Notes under the pieces: model-generated | Seen by the model: only the letters and a program-made list of their open reading frames with translations | Database searches by the model: none | What the model was told of the DNA's origin: nothing | In this document: one piece after another, positions 1-12,600 of the stretch | How the letters are laid out: the number at the start of each line of letters is the position of its first letter | How positions within the stretch are numbered: the stretch's first letter is position 1 | Made by a program: the position numbers and the translations under genes | From: Strongylocentrotus pallidus | Lineage: Eukaryota > Echinodermata > Echinoidea > Camarodonta > Strongylocentrotidae | Length of the DNA stretch: 30,253 bases | Reading direction: 5' to 3' | Assembly (NCBI GenBank): GCA_030265145.1 | Contig: JARBES010000130.1 | Coordinates: forward strand, 42,967,092-42,997,344

Positions 1-70
1 AGTCCATCCCCAAATTCCTGCATCACATCAAGAATTCTTTCAAGACTCTGATGTTGCTTCTTTTGGTCAT

Positions 71-80
71 TTTATTTATT
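71..80 (-). terminator. Probable polyadenylation signal of RASSF
   Basis: tttatttatt on the plus strand reads AATAAATAAA on the minus strand, giving two overlapping AATAAA hexamers about 430 bases past the stop. I saw no other AATAAA between 505 and here. Cleavage would be expected around 40-60. T-rich AT sequence makes chance hits common. Confidence 0.5.
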
Positions 81-440
81 TTTCTTCTAACTAATCACTA
101 TCTTTCTGATCATTTCAATTGTTAGGTCTGATCTCAAATTCCACAAAGTGCCACTATGTCATTGTCACTTTTCTCCTTTTCATTGTAGCCTCTAAAACCC
201 TACACCATATCCTAGTATGATTTTTTTTTTGAGGAATGAGAAAAGGATTTTGCCATGAAATTATCCATGTATATTTTCAGTCACCTTTTCTCCGCACCAT
301 TTTCTCCCACTATCAATTACCCAGTACATACAACCTCCCCATCACCACCCCAAGAATGATCTACAGTATGCCTCTATAAACTAAGCCATTAGATTCTACA
401 GAAAGATGAGGATCAGGATGAGAGTTCTCCTTCTGGGTCC

Positions 441-490
441 CCCTTCAGCTCCCTTCAGCTCCCTTGAGCTCCCTTCGGCTCCCTTCAGCT
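441..490 (-). repeat. 10-bp minisatellite in the 3' UTR
   Basis: Five head-to-tail units of cccttcagct (plus strand) lie on an exact 10-bp register, with single changes in the third (ttgag) and fourth (ttcgg) units. They start about 15 bases past the stop codon and so are expected in the RASSF 3' UTR, as AGCTGAAGGG repeats in the RNA. Confidence 0.9.
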
Positions 491-504
491 CCCTGGCCTG
501 TCAT

Positions 505-699
505 TCAAGCACTGATCTGCTTCTGGTGTATGGGAGCACTGATCTGCTTCTGCTGGGTGGTGGTGGTGGAGTCGACGGTGTCCTGCAGGAGTGTCTGGTA
601 CTTGATGTACTTGCGTCGGACCGCCTGGATATACTCCTCCTCCTCCTTGTCTAGGATCCGCAGAAAGTTCTGCAGCTCCGGGACCGTGAACGCTTCCCA
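505..699 (-). CDS. RASSF1/3/5: RASSF exon 7: SARAH domain and C-terminus
   Basis: Sixty-four codons and TGA (505-507), after a GATTCTCCAG acceptor. WEAFTVPELQNFLRILDKEE is a near match to the RASSF3 sequence WEAFSLPELQNFLRILDKEE, and the helix runs on through EYIQAVRRKYIKYQTLLQD. SARAH helices form antiparallel dimers with MST1/2. After the helix the protein has four threonines, two glutamines and then QKQISAPIHQKQISA, an extension not seen in vertebrate members and made by a 27-nt tandem duplication whose second copy is cut off by the stop codon. Confidence 0.96.
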   Translation of the reverse strand, partial: WEAFTVPELQNFLRILDKEEEEYIQAVRRKYIKYQTLLQDTVDSTTTTQQKQISAPIHQKQISA

Positions 700-3600
700 C
701 TGGAGAATCAAAGAGAACATGAGAAACGCTTGTCAAACAATTCAAACATTTTTATATGGACAATACTTCTTACAACATCTGAGTGAGAATATATCAATTG
801 GGTAACATGTTGCCAAGAAGTACAGTATTTTTTGTTGTTACTGATTAAATTTTGCATTCACTTCTATAACCTGTAATTTTTTGTTAAAAGAAGCATCCAC
901 AAGTGAACTAAAAACAAAGCTGTGACTATAGAGTGATATACATCTATTTTGACAATATTTTATTTACTAGCGTGTATACATGTTATGAAGTACTGTACCT
1001 CAATAACTCCAGTCTCGTTCTCCCGTAGCTCAAACCTCTTACTGCCGGTGGCTGATGCCCAGGACAAGCACATGTAGAGAGGTCTGTCTTCATCCACCAT
1101 CTTCCTCATGAACACTGCATAGGGGTCATATCAAAGGTCACAGGTCAAATGTCATGTTGCTTAAAATAGTATTTCCATCTTTACATTCACCAGCCTCTCT
1201 CTTTGGAATACTATACATCATCCATTGAGAGCCAGAAGGGCATTTGGAGCCCCTGGAGCCCTCGAGGAGAGCAGTTTTAATGCTGATGAGGCCTACTTAG
1301 CTAAATCAATTTGTTTAAAATTATAATTATTATCATGAATTAATGACTTTCTGGCTCTACACCGGTATTGTGTATGATACAGGAAACACCAGGACAGGAA
1401 GCTATTTCTGGATACACCTATATATTTGAGGTAAACAAATATAATGACCTTTACAGATGTAGGAAGTGCACTCAAACAAGGGCAGTGGGATAATAAAAAA
1501 TAAAATTTATTCTGGAGAGCAAGCTTTCTTAACTACTCTTTTGACATAGCTGCATGCACTTAAATGTCAAATGGAAAAATAAAAGAGAAATGTGATTGCT
1601 ACTATTTTGATAACTTTTTCTTTTTAACACAATTTGTATCATTTGTTTTAGATATTGATGTTGCTGCTATGTATATACATGTATCATAGAAATAAAACAC
1701 CAGATCAGACCATGGATTTATTAAAAATAAGCAATTTTAGAAACATTTATCTGGCTACAAAAGGGCAAAACAAAATATACCTTTAAATGGGACTAAGTTG
1801 TTTTGTCATCTGGATAAACAAATGTTATGTCTTGTTTTGGGCTTTTAGGGGAGGCATATAATATCGATCAAGAGCTTTGACTTTGATATATAATGACTTA
1901 TAATGACATTTCAGATTTTCGGCAAACAAGAAAATGGTTTGAAAAGTTTAATGCAGACAGAAATGATGGCTCATGAATCATATTCCAATCTTGTGAAAGT
2001 CTATCAAGGGAGTTAACATACAGTCTGGAAAGGAAACCCAGTCTACATGAACTAAAACACTCTCACGATGCTGGTGACATTCAAAATACTTAAAAGACTG
2101 AAGTCAACAACTTCAAATTGTCAGAACATAAAGAGCACAGGGGCATTACTAATAGGGGTAGTGGGAGCGTGACACCAACTCCTTTTCAAATCTCCAATAT
2201 TTTTAGGCTTTCAGCAAACTGCATACATTGATAACCTTTTTATTTTATGGAAATAATTTGAAAGGTCTCTTGTTGAGAGTTTTAAGCTACCTCAACAGCA
2301 AATTTTGTCTGAAATCCCCATTTACATTAGTTTAGCAACACCCTAGAATGAGCAGGATTAATGTCTACCGAACTTCTAGAATGTAAATTATTCATTCTTG
2401 AAATTATACAATCAGTAAAGTAAACACAAGATATTGTGAGATTAATGCTCATACTATTAAAAATTCAAACTGTTATACAATGTCCCCATTACTGCTAATG
2501 GTGTCTAAAATGTCCTTTATCTTCTTTGTTCTTTCTTATGATCCCAGGTAAGTTTGACCATCACACTTCAGTGATGATCATCCTCAGATATTAAAGCGCA
2601 ATTAAACTTTATAATAAAATGGCAGGTGCTTCCTGTGTTGATAAATATCATGGTTCCGAAACTACTTAATTATTGGATCGCAAATTTGAGAAAGGGCATC
2701 GCTTAGATAATGTGTTTTGGTGTCAGAGGGAAATCACACCTGACTTAACCACACATTCTCATTTTCCTCAGGGAGAGACTTCAAGTACCTGTATACGCCC
2801 AAGTTTAATTATCTACTGGTAGTCTTACTAAATATATAAGTGATAACACAGCAAACAATTGTTTTAATATTTAAGAGCACATTCTACATAACTCTTGACG
2901 CTATGCAGTATTGAAAGCACAGAAACTCAATTGTCAAACAGAAAAGGTATATTTCCCCCCCATACATTTTCACTCCACTTGAACACTAATCTTTTAAAGC
3001 ACTGTCTTTATTTCTTGACTCTATGCCTAGAGACTTTAAACCCAGCCCATGGTGACAGGCACACATGAACTAGGAAGACATGTCTGGATAAACATGATTC
3101 TGTTTACAGTGCTTACAGTGTCTCTTTCACCAAGAATATCATGTTCAGTATTAATACCTTGGCTAACCTCTCCCTAACTTAACAACAGTTTCATGCATGC
3201 ATGTATGTATCAAACATAATTTAATGATATAGCTTATATTTTCTATCTACTAACCCTTTACTCAGTTTTCTTTCCATTTCTTTCCAATAGATTTATATTT
3301 AACAATTATAATAAAACAGGAAATTATTAGTGTATATATATCTGAAATTGAAAGTAATATTTTTAGCTCACATTTACAATCTAATATGTAAATATATTGG
3401 ACAACATCTCTTCCATCACTTATTTCCACAACTATTTTTGGGACACTTTCTATTATGAATCATGCCATGGTTTCTGTATTTCATGATGTTGTATTGTATT
3501 CCTCCTTCATACCAACAGTTTTCCCTTCCATGCCCCATCATATCAATAAACATCCACCTACTGCCTGTCAGAGTAGTTTCATATCCACACGTATTAGTGT

Positions 3601-6600
3601 CATATCCACCCACAATTACTTGATATAAAGTTCTGATGCTGCCTATGCTATATTATACCTGTTTCAATTTTACAATTTCATAATTAAAATCACAGCATCT
3701 CCAAACTGTCTTCCGGTTGGCGGAAATCCAAAATGATTTTGCCACTAACATGTGGTCAATGCCTGCCTGTACTTTCGAGTTTGATACAGGAAGTATAATA
3801 GCCGTATCCAATATTCATGATGTATCAATTTAGAAAGAAAGAAAAAAAAATCATATTTCTAACTGAATGCTATTAGAGCTTTAAAAAATTACAGGGAGAG
3901 CAAATAAGGTTTATAAGTAATTCTTCAGTTTCCTGAAGTTGTTTTACTGTTAGTCCTTCTGGTGCTCATACATCCTAAAATTGGTAAAATTAAATTACTT
4001 TTTCATTTTTCTGTCTAATGAACGACATTTACAAGTATATATATCATATGATTGCATCGTTAATTACATGTCAATTCCAGTTCCCAAGCACTAAGAGATA
4101 ACACAATGGCATCTTCTATACCCATTTCATTTAATCTCCTGCTTGGAAGTGTTCCAAGAAAGATGAAAAGAGAATAAAGAATGGTTATACCTCTCAGCCT
4201 CAATGGTTCATACAGGCATTAAACTCATTAACCTCATTGTATAGGGAAGACATTTGGCTCTTGATTGTCAAGATAATGACTGTGTCCTTGTCAATTTTAT
4301 TGATTCATTCTTGACCTAGCTTGAGTCCTTCTCTTATCATCATTCCAAACACAGCTTCTTTTCTGATGTCCTACGTATATTTCCTAGTAATTGGCATTTA
4401 TTAGCATGTGTGTTCTTAATTTAACATACAATCTATCTTCACTTTGTGTGTTTGTTAATGTGCATGTTTGCTTTCAAATACCCTGAACTTTGCGTATACT
4501 ACAGAGTTTGGTTTACTACAGAATGTACACATCTCTAGGACTCTTAAAGAATTGTACTTGAAATATAATGTTTTTAGTCAGTTTGAAGGAGCTGAATAAC
4601 TGTGTTGTCTTCAATTCTGTGTTCTTTAATACATGTAGGTCTACCCTCTAAATCTTTTTGGACAGTTGCATGTCTAATTTGCCAATGTCACAAAAAGAAG
4701 AAAGCTAATAATCTTCCCCCCCCCCCCCCTATTCATGCAGCCCATCAAATCAATTATTTATGTAATAATTTCAACAGGGAAGTGCACCAGACTAAAAAAT
4801 GAAAGCTAATACCGGAGTACTTCATCATTAAGGTCCCGCCCAAATCAGGATGTGTTGTTTTGTAATCAATATGATACGAAACTGATTTTCCATGAACAGG
4901 ATGTCACATACTGCCGGTGTATTTATGTTTTTGTTCATATTAACTTCCTGGCTAAATGGTAGCTAACATTAAAGAATAATATGATTCCTGTTTAATGGTA
5001 TACATACAAAGACAAGTTCAATGTATAACATGATATACTGATCATTGAAGATGATGATGATGAATGAGCAGTTTTTTAAACTTTGCTGTTACATATTCAA
5101 CATTTGTTTTCAAACATGGAGACTTGAGAAATACAGGTAGGACATCTCAAGTACAACATTTATTCTACTCCTAATTATCACTTTGGTGTGCTATTTCTGT
5201 CACTACATTTAGCTTCACCTATATAGTATCTATCAGCAAGGAAATCCTGGTCATTGAACTTCCTCATTAATTAGTTATGTGAATAAGTTAATAGAGGGTT
5301 CCCACAAGCAGAACTGGAACATGAAAACAATGACTTTCATAGTCTGATGCACATTGTTTGTCCTCCAATATGGCTGCTTGTGGGAACACTCTATACAGAT
5401 CAAATCTATAAATCATTATGAAACGAAAGTGAAGTAATTCCAAGTTTACAGGAATAACACATCACCATTGCTTTCTCCTTATGCTTGCTTGTAATATCAA
5501 TTTCACAAATATTTTAGCACCCTTCGAATGCATGTTAATAATGTAGCAGGCATGTCTATGGGATGTCCACACACTTAGATTTATGACATTTACAATAACT
5601 AGCCCGTGGTGACATCATTCTGAAATGTTCATCTCCCTTGTGTATAACTGAAATAGCCAATCAGACATCTTGGGTACTAATCAATGAACAGGCCCCACCC
5701 AATTCTAGATGATTGACAGCTCAAGTAAGCCACACCCACCTTCTCCATTGTGCTCTGTCCTCTCAAAGAGGGCAAACTTCCTGGGGTTGTCGATGAGCTG
5801 AAGTCCTGCTAGGACGTTCCTGATCACATCCTGGGCCGTCGTGTAGCAGGTAATGTTCAGCTCCTACAGAAAGAGAGATGGAGAGAAAGAGAGAGAGAGA
5901 GATCTTCAAGTTAGGTGAGAGAAACAAAATGAGGTGGTAGCATTGGTTGTACAAAACATGCTCTGATGACAATTGCTTGTTACAAATATCCGACACTCAC
6001 CACATTCCTAGGTTAAACCTTTGACCGTATACTCGTCCTAAACCTAACCAAAACTAAACTGTGACCCTAACCCTAAATCTTTGACAAAATGACAGCTGGA
6101 CCTTAATATGACTTCCTCATAAGAAGAGTTACTATGGAGCCCTGTAATACAAAGATTACACAAAAAACCTGATAGATGTGATTCATAAAAAGGAAATCAA
6201 TAGGAGGAGAGATTTTAATATGAAAAGAATATCTCCTAGTTTGACATATAAATGATGTTGATAAGATAGATCCCATCTGGCTATTCCTGGAATGAAATCT
6301 CCAGCTCGTGGGAGGGCGGTGATCAGTCTTGTCCGCTCAAATTGGCAACATGTCCATGATTGACCTGCTGGGCTGGGTCTGGTGTGTCAGCTGTTCCCTT
6401 GATACCATCCCCCTAATCAGCCTGGTCCCTCTGCCTCATACTGGCAGGTCGGCAGTCCATTCACTTCCTCTAATTCACTTTCAATTTATCATTCAGTACC
6501 CCCCAACGTCCTTCCAAGTAAAGAATGTGCAAGGTTTTAACACTTTGATATACTCTAGGAGTATAGAGTTGTTCCTCTGTCCACCATAGACCAGCCTATT

Positions 6601-9600
6601 CAACTGCAATGCCCCCTTATAACCCTCTTCTTAAAACTTGGTGGGGAGGGGGGTAAATTTGCAGGAAATCATGCCAACGGGAGGGAGATATTCTATATCC
6701 TTCCTAAATCTAAAGTATTCCTGCTTACCAGGGTGATTCAAATGTGCATGTATATAATGCTATTTTCAAACTATTTTTTAAATATGTATTTCCTCGAACT
6801 CAATGTGTGAAGGATATCACAAAAATTACATCTATTCTATGACATCACCAAAAACTGTAAATCATTATTTTCATTATGATGACTAAAAAATGTATCTATT
6901 TTTATTGTTTCATGTGAAATGTGAAATATACTCATCCCACACTGGTTTCATAATATCACTACATTTGTCCAAACATCCGTTTAATGTAATATAATAATAG
7001 CGACGAGACAGACGGTAGACCAGACTGCGGAATATTTGGGTAACCAAAGAAATATGCTGAAGAGGAATGGGGGAGGGGGGATTCTACTGGCAAAGCAAGT
7101 AAATCTCTCTTGAATTCATGGTTCTAATATTATCTGTGGTTGCATCTATCTGTCTTCTCCTCTGAGCCTCTAAGGGGATTGGATCATACCAGAAATCTCT
7201 GGCATGTTTCCTCTAGGATGGCTTCGTGCCAGTCTGGATAAGAGAGCATCTAATGAGAATTTGAAGGATTGGAATAGACTCTCATCGCCCATCATTAAAG
7301 ACACTATGATTGGAAACTAATTCAAAAAAGATTTTTCACAAAATACACATTAGGATTTAGGAAAGACTTTTTGAACAAAGAATAATGTTTACGGTAGGGT
7401 CTAATTTATGGCAGATGGCCATATCAATTTTGTCATACTGATTAAAGAAAGAGCTTTTGGGGTTATCTTCTTTTCCTCTTTTCTCATAGAAATAGTAATA
7501 AGTTTGAGCATTCCATTCATCATGAGACCTTTGTCAATATTCCAACCCATATGAAACGCCCTTCATGTATAAACAAGTACTTATCTACACAATTTTGTTC
7601 TTTTAAGGGAAAATTTCAAAAGACCTAACAGATGTATTGTTACATTAAATTCACTCATAATGTTCAATTTCCTTGATGTAAATGTCATCTAGAAATAGCA
7701 TATGATTATCATTGGAAAGGTCCGTCTACCGTCTACCTTTAGATGCAGTGAGTGAGGATATCAGTCTGATATGCAGTAAACATAGAACCAGAAGGCTGTA
7801 TTAAAGACAAGTCTACTTTTCTATAATATACAGTTAGCACAGAGCCAGAAAGATGTAACTTTAACATTGCCTGTTTTTATATGCTTTGAGTATAGAACCA
7901 GAAAGTACTTGAATCTACAGAGAAGTTTACTAGCCCCCTTCTAAAAGATCAACAGAGAAGGGCTGCATGTGTCACACTTCCTATTACTCTTGTATTTTGT
8001 ACTTCCGAACCGATTTTCTAATTTGAAATTGACTTTTAGAGGGGAATCCCTAGAGGAATCACTAGAGCATTAATCATTGTCTCTTCATTACCTTATCATC
8101 TCCTGCTGGAAAGTACGAAGGACAGATTGGGTCACACTTAATTTTCTGTATTTCCCATAAGGACTTATTTTACATCATCTATCCAACACTCGGCCCCTTC
8201 TTACCGAGACAACAAAATTATCAAATCTGAACTTTAGTATGAAAAGGATTAGAATTAGAGGTCAAGTCACTGTTGTCATCTCAATACTCCTAACCTTTGA
8301 AATTGTTACTGAAGCCAAGCGAGATACCATCTTACTTTTGCATGAAGAAGATGGTTTGTCTATTGTATCGAAAAAGGTTGGGGTTAGGGTAAAGAGTAGT
8401 ATTAAGGAGTAGTATAAAGGTTTATGGGTTAGTGTTATGGCTAGGGTCATCTATTTCCTTTCACAACTCCTAAACTTTGACCTTTGACCTCAGGATGGAA
8501 GCCATGGGAACCATCATCTTACCTGAGAGGTAGCCTTTGGCATGAAGAAGGTGGTTCGTCTCTTGTTGGTATCGATGCTGTGCTCATACTGCTTCAGCGT
8601 GCTGACACAGATGTCCGGTAGTGGGCATCCTGTCCTCACACTGACCGGTCTGGCCAGGTTGATGTTAACGGTCACTCGCCCACTGAACAGAGTCCCTTCC
8701 TCATTCTGTATATTGATAGAGACGAGACGAAAGGACCATGACTTGATTAGCAAAAATAAGATACATTTTTATCCATCATTCTTTGACTACATAATCCAGC
8801 AGCCACCAAGTTTGTCAATAATATGTCTTTGACCTTCATATATGTATTCACTTAGACTCGAGGCTTCATAAAATAGATGCTATGGGTCATTCTTTTTATT
8901 ATTCATATGTTAAACCACAATCTTTCACAAATATTGTAAATTATCAAGATTCATGAAACTTTCATGCTGCAATATCATTTCAATTTCTACTAGGTTTCTA
9001 CACAATGTTTTTTCCATTCTCAAAAGTATAATGCCCCCCAAATGGCTAACATTGACAATTTATGAAAGCTTCATGCTACAATGTTTCTGGTTTTAATGTA
9101 TACCCTGATACTGTACTATATTCTATTGAATGTATGAACCTCATTATCATTTTCCTCACATCTAATACATGTATATCATACCCCTCTTGTACACGGTCTG
9201 TACATGTATATTACCCTACATGCATCTTTGCTCTGCAAATTGGCCACGCTACACATCATCAGCTGCCCCGCCATGCGGAGAGGCCATATTTTTAACTCTT
9301 ATGATAATGGTAACCTATCTACCAGCTGTGGCATGCATCTACACCACTTAATTGTCTGTGCTGTTGATAGATGAAAATGGTCTACTACAATGAAAGAAGT
9401 ACAGTATAAAAGCCACATGGTTTCCTCATTCATTACTGTTTTCTGGAGGCCTAATCATAGGGTTCAAAACTCAATGTAGACTTGTAAGATATAAACAAGT
9501 CATTTATACAATAGGGTTTATGCTTCAGCCAGATTAAGAGGAATATAAAGTGCAACTCTCCACTCTTGACTCTTGTTTATTTCCATCATCCATCATGATG

Positions 9601-12600
9601 ATCATAAATGTTCTTTTGATTCTAAATACATTTTTAAAAGCTGCTAACTTAAAATCCAACACTGTGGATTTAACAAGAGTTGTAAAAACTATGGAAAACA
9701 AAAGTAATAACACTAAAACTACATGAAGCTTCATTTCATTTCCATTTTACTTCATGTTAACATAAATCGACATTTCTAGTATTTTGTCTTATTTTAAACT
9801 AAAGACAAAGAAATCTGATGAACTGTTTTTTCATATATTTTAATATAAAGACAATTCTTTCACTGGGAAAGAATTATAGTACTCACCAGTGTGAGTGATT
9901 CACTCTTCTGAGTCCTGAGCGTGTTGAACTTATCAATCTTTGGTTCTAACTCCTCTCTCGTCAGGAATACAAAGCTCTCCAACTCATTCTCTATGTCCTG
10001 TCAGAATAAGCAAAAAGAACATGAAAACAATAAATTATGAATCATTAATTTTGATTGATTTCAATCAATACTACAATGTACACTGTACTTTGAGAGAAAA
10101 TGGATTTCCCCAAATTTTCTGAAGAAGTGCCTGATACATACGTAGATATGCTGAAAGTTTAATGAGTTCATCAACTATATTAGACATCATCGCTGAGAGC
10201 CAAAAGGATGTTAATTCTATGTAAAGAAATATCAGGTAATTCCTTTCTGGCTATCTGCAGATGACAGAATACACTATGGTACAGATATATACATGAACAG
10301 GTTCTCCATATGTACATAGGTATGAAGATTTTTAAACAACTTGTAGTCGACCTAATGTGACTCGAGTATCTACTTTTAAAAGAATAGAACACATGAACAT
10401 ACACCAAATAACAATGGAAGAGTCCTCATGTTTGTCTCATACATGTGTATCCAGTATGATCCAGTATGGTATCCAGAATGCTAGTCCAAGTCCAAGACTA
10501 AGGCGAATCCAAAATAATAAGGCTCATAAGAAGCTACATGTAACAAATGCTTCAAGGGAGACACACTCCAAAATTGTAATGTCATTCAGGGTGCAACTGC
10601 AAGCAAGGGATTATTTTAGGGGCATCGTGAAACTGTGGAAATTTGCAAATTTCCTCCGCCAAACACTCCTACAATGTTACTCCATCTATCCCCTTGGTAA
10701 GATCCTGTATCCTTTCTCTCTCGCGAGAGGCGCCCCGAAAGTTAAGCTGCCGAATTGTCCGGTTTATTGAAACTTCCGAAGAGGTAAGTTGAACTTCAAC
10801 AGGGAAGACCCAGTTCTAGTTGATAGTACACAGGTGTGGTACATGGGTTGAAATTGTATTATGCATGCAGTAATCTGACACTGCCTTAATTAGTTTGCTT
10901 CGTTAAGCCAAGTTGTAAAAATCCTTTTCTGCTCAGGTGTATGCGGTTCGTTACCTAACGTCATCATTTGCTCAGGGTAAATATTCAAGGTATTGATATG
11001 GCAAGGTGTTATCAATTCATCTGACTGAAATTACTGTAGAAACCGATAACTTGTGTTTTGGGCTGTTGTTTGCAGTGTCGCCTAGGCCGACCTAGGCTTT
11101 AACAGTGTATCAAGATTAAGGAACCTACCTACCACTGTGTCTTGGTAAATACGGGATCACAGGAAAAACTGTCCATGGGTCTGAAGAATTGACTCAACAG
11201 AGATGTTAAAAAGTCAGTCTTTTTCAGAACTGACAACGGGCCCCTAGAATATCCATTGACTCATTGTAATGAAGGTTCACATAAACGCCAATCCTTCTGT
11301 CACTCTTTCATTTTAAATGACTACCGGTAGATTTCTGAAATGAACTGCTCCATCAATGGGACCAATAAGGAGTAAGTACTAATCCTCTGAGTTTGTAAAG
11401 ATATAGATGAACCGAGTAAAGGACATTTACTGACAGAAAGTTCTCTTTCTTCCTACTCGACCATTTTAAGACAAAGGACACTATTTGCTCTAATACTGGG
11501 TTTCAACAGGAAGGGAGGAATCTTCTTCTAAATCGGGCAAACTCTGTCGAGACAAGACGAGATGCTTCCCGCCTCCAATAAAAACAAAAGAATATGGCTT
11601 TTACTCGTAGAACATATGACACATGACATCTGTCAAGGCAAAACAAATCTGAAAATTTGTAACCACTGTCACTAAATTACCACAACCCATTTCTGTCCCA
11701 TCTCTGTACCCCTCTCTTTTGCTTCGTTGCCTGGCAATATATAAACTGTTTATCTAATATTTATCATTCACAGAGTGACAGAGAAGACTCAATTACATTG
11801 TCTAACTCTGAGTAAAGATCTTTCTTTCATATGTTTCAGTATTGAGAGAGCATGTGCCTCAAAGTGAAACGCAACAATGTCATGCAAAGTGCGTGACATC
11901 ATCATGACATCATCCATTTCCTGGATTTGTTTTCTGACCATACATGAGTGTGCAGAATATATTGAAGTATTCCCTATACTACTAAACCAAGCAAATACAG
12001 TATCCGAATCCCAATGCAAATTATCATACCAGATGGTAAATTGTGATCAGCTGAATGTCATGTGAGAAAGAAAAGGAAGATAGAAACCCATGGATAACAG
12101 TTGCCCATTCTGAATGATTTGGGCGATGAAAGTAATTGGGTAATTCTTTTTCTTTGTTAGTTTTCATATAGCACCCTACAGTGTAGCTTGGCAGAGATAA
12201 AGAATAAGGTTGCAGGAAGGGGGCGAGGTTTACAAGATAGAAATTTATTCAAACAAGTGATGTCAAGTACAGTTATCGAGGCCTTTATATTTCATTGTTA
12301 CATTGTTTGTTTGATTGTTTGTTTTATTTCTCTGTTTGTCTGTTTGTTCGTTTCCATTTGCCAAAAACAGTATTTTCAAGTATGCTTGTAAGTTGTACCT
12401 CACTGTAAGATGTGACAAACAATTTGTACACAAAAACTGTGTGTAGACAAGAAATACTTGGGCTAATCCTTACTCACTGGATTTGTAAACTTTGTTACTG
12501 AATGCTTGTCACTGGGTCAGCAGCATTACAACTAAATTACATAGATTTATTTCATCATGTTTTTTAATGTGGTTCATCTTTCTCCATATTCCTCGAAAAA

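Larger units (their letters stand above)
1115..5739 (-). other. RASSF intron 5 (4.6 kb)
   Basis: AT-rich intron without a supportable exon on either strand. It holds a DR1-like site, one copy of the GAGAGCCAGAAGG palindromic repeat, a 102-bp foldback at 5292-5393, a short catg/tatg microsatellite near 3193-3210 and a run of C near 4717-4729. Confidence 0.85.
5864..8522 (-). other. RASSF intron 4 (2.7 kb)
   Basis: No gene seen on either strand. Contents are the GA tract, a slightly GC-richer stretch at 6300-6470 without a recognised product, three degenerate direct repeats at 7770-7935, the exon 4 relic at 8275-8370, short gggttagggt-like runs at 8378-8440 and a DR1 at 8478-8490. Confidence 0.85.

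Noticed and set aside
464-805. Plus-strand open frames and a second minus-strand frame over the last RASSF exon
   Set aside because: They are shadows of exon 7. Only the minus-strand frame with the SARAH helix matches a known family.
6058-6080. Telomere-like ccctaaccctaa, and gggttagggt near 8380-8397
   Set aside because: There are only one or two imperfect units, so these are ordinary intronic low complexity and not a telomere relic.
10357-10770. Plus-strand open frame of 137 codons, the longest in the window
   Set aside because: The composition is unremarkable, no domain is recognisable, and it lies within a RASSF intron without convincing splice context. An open frame of this size is expected by chance in 30 kb.
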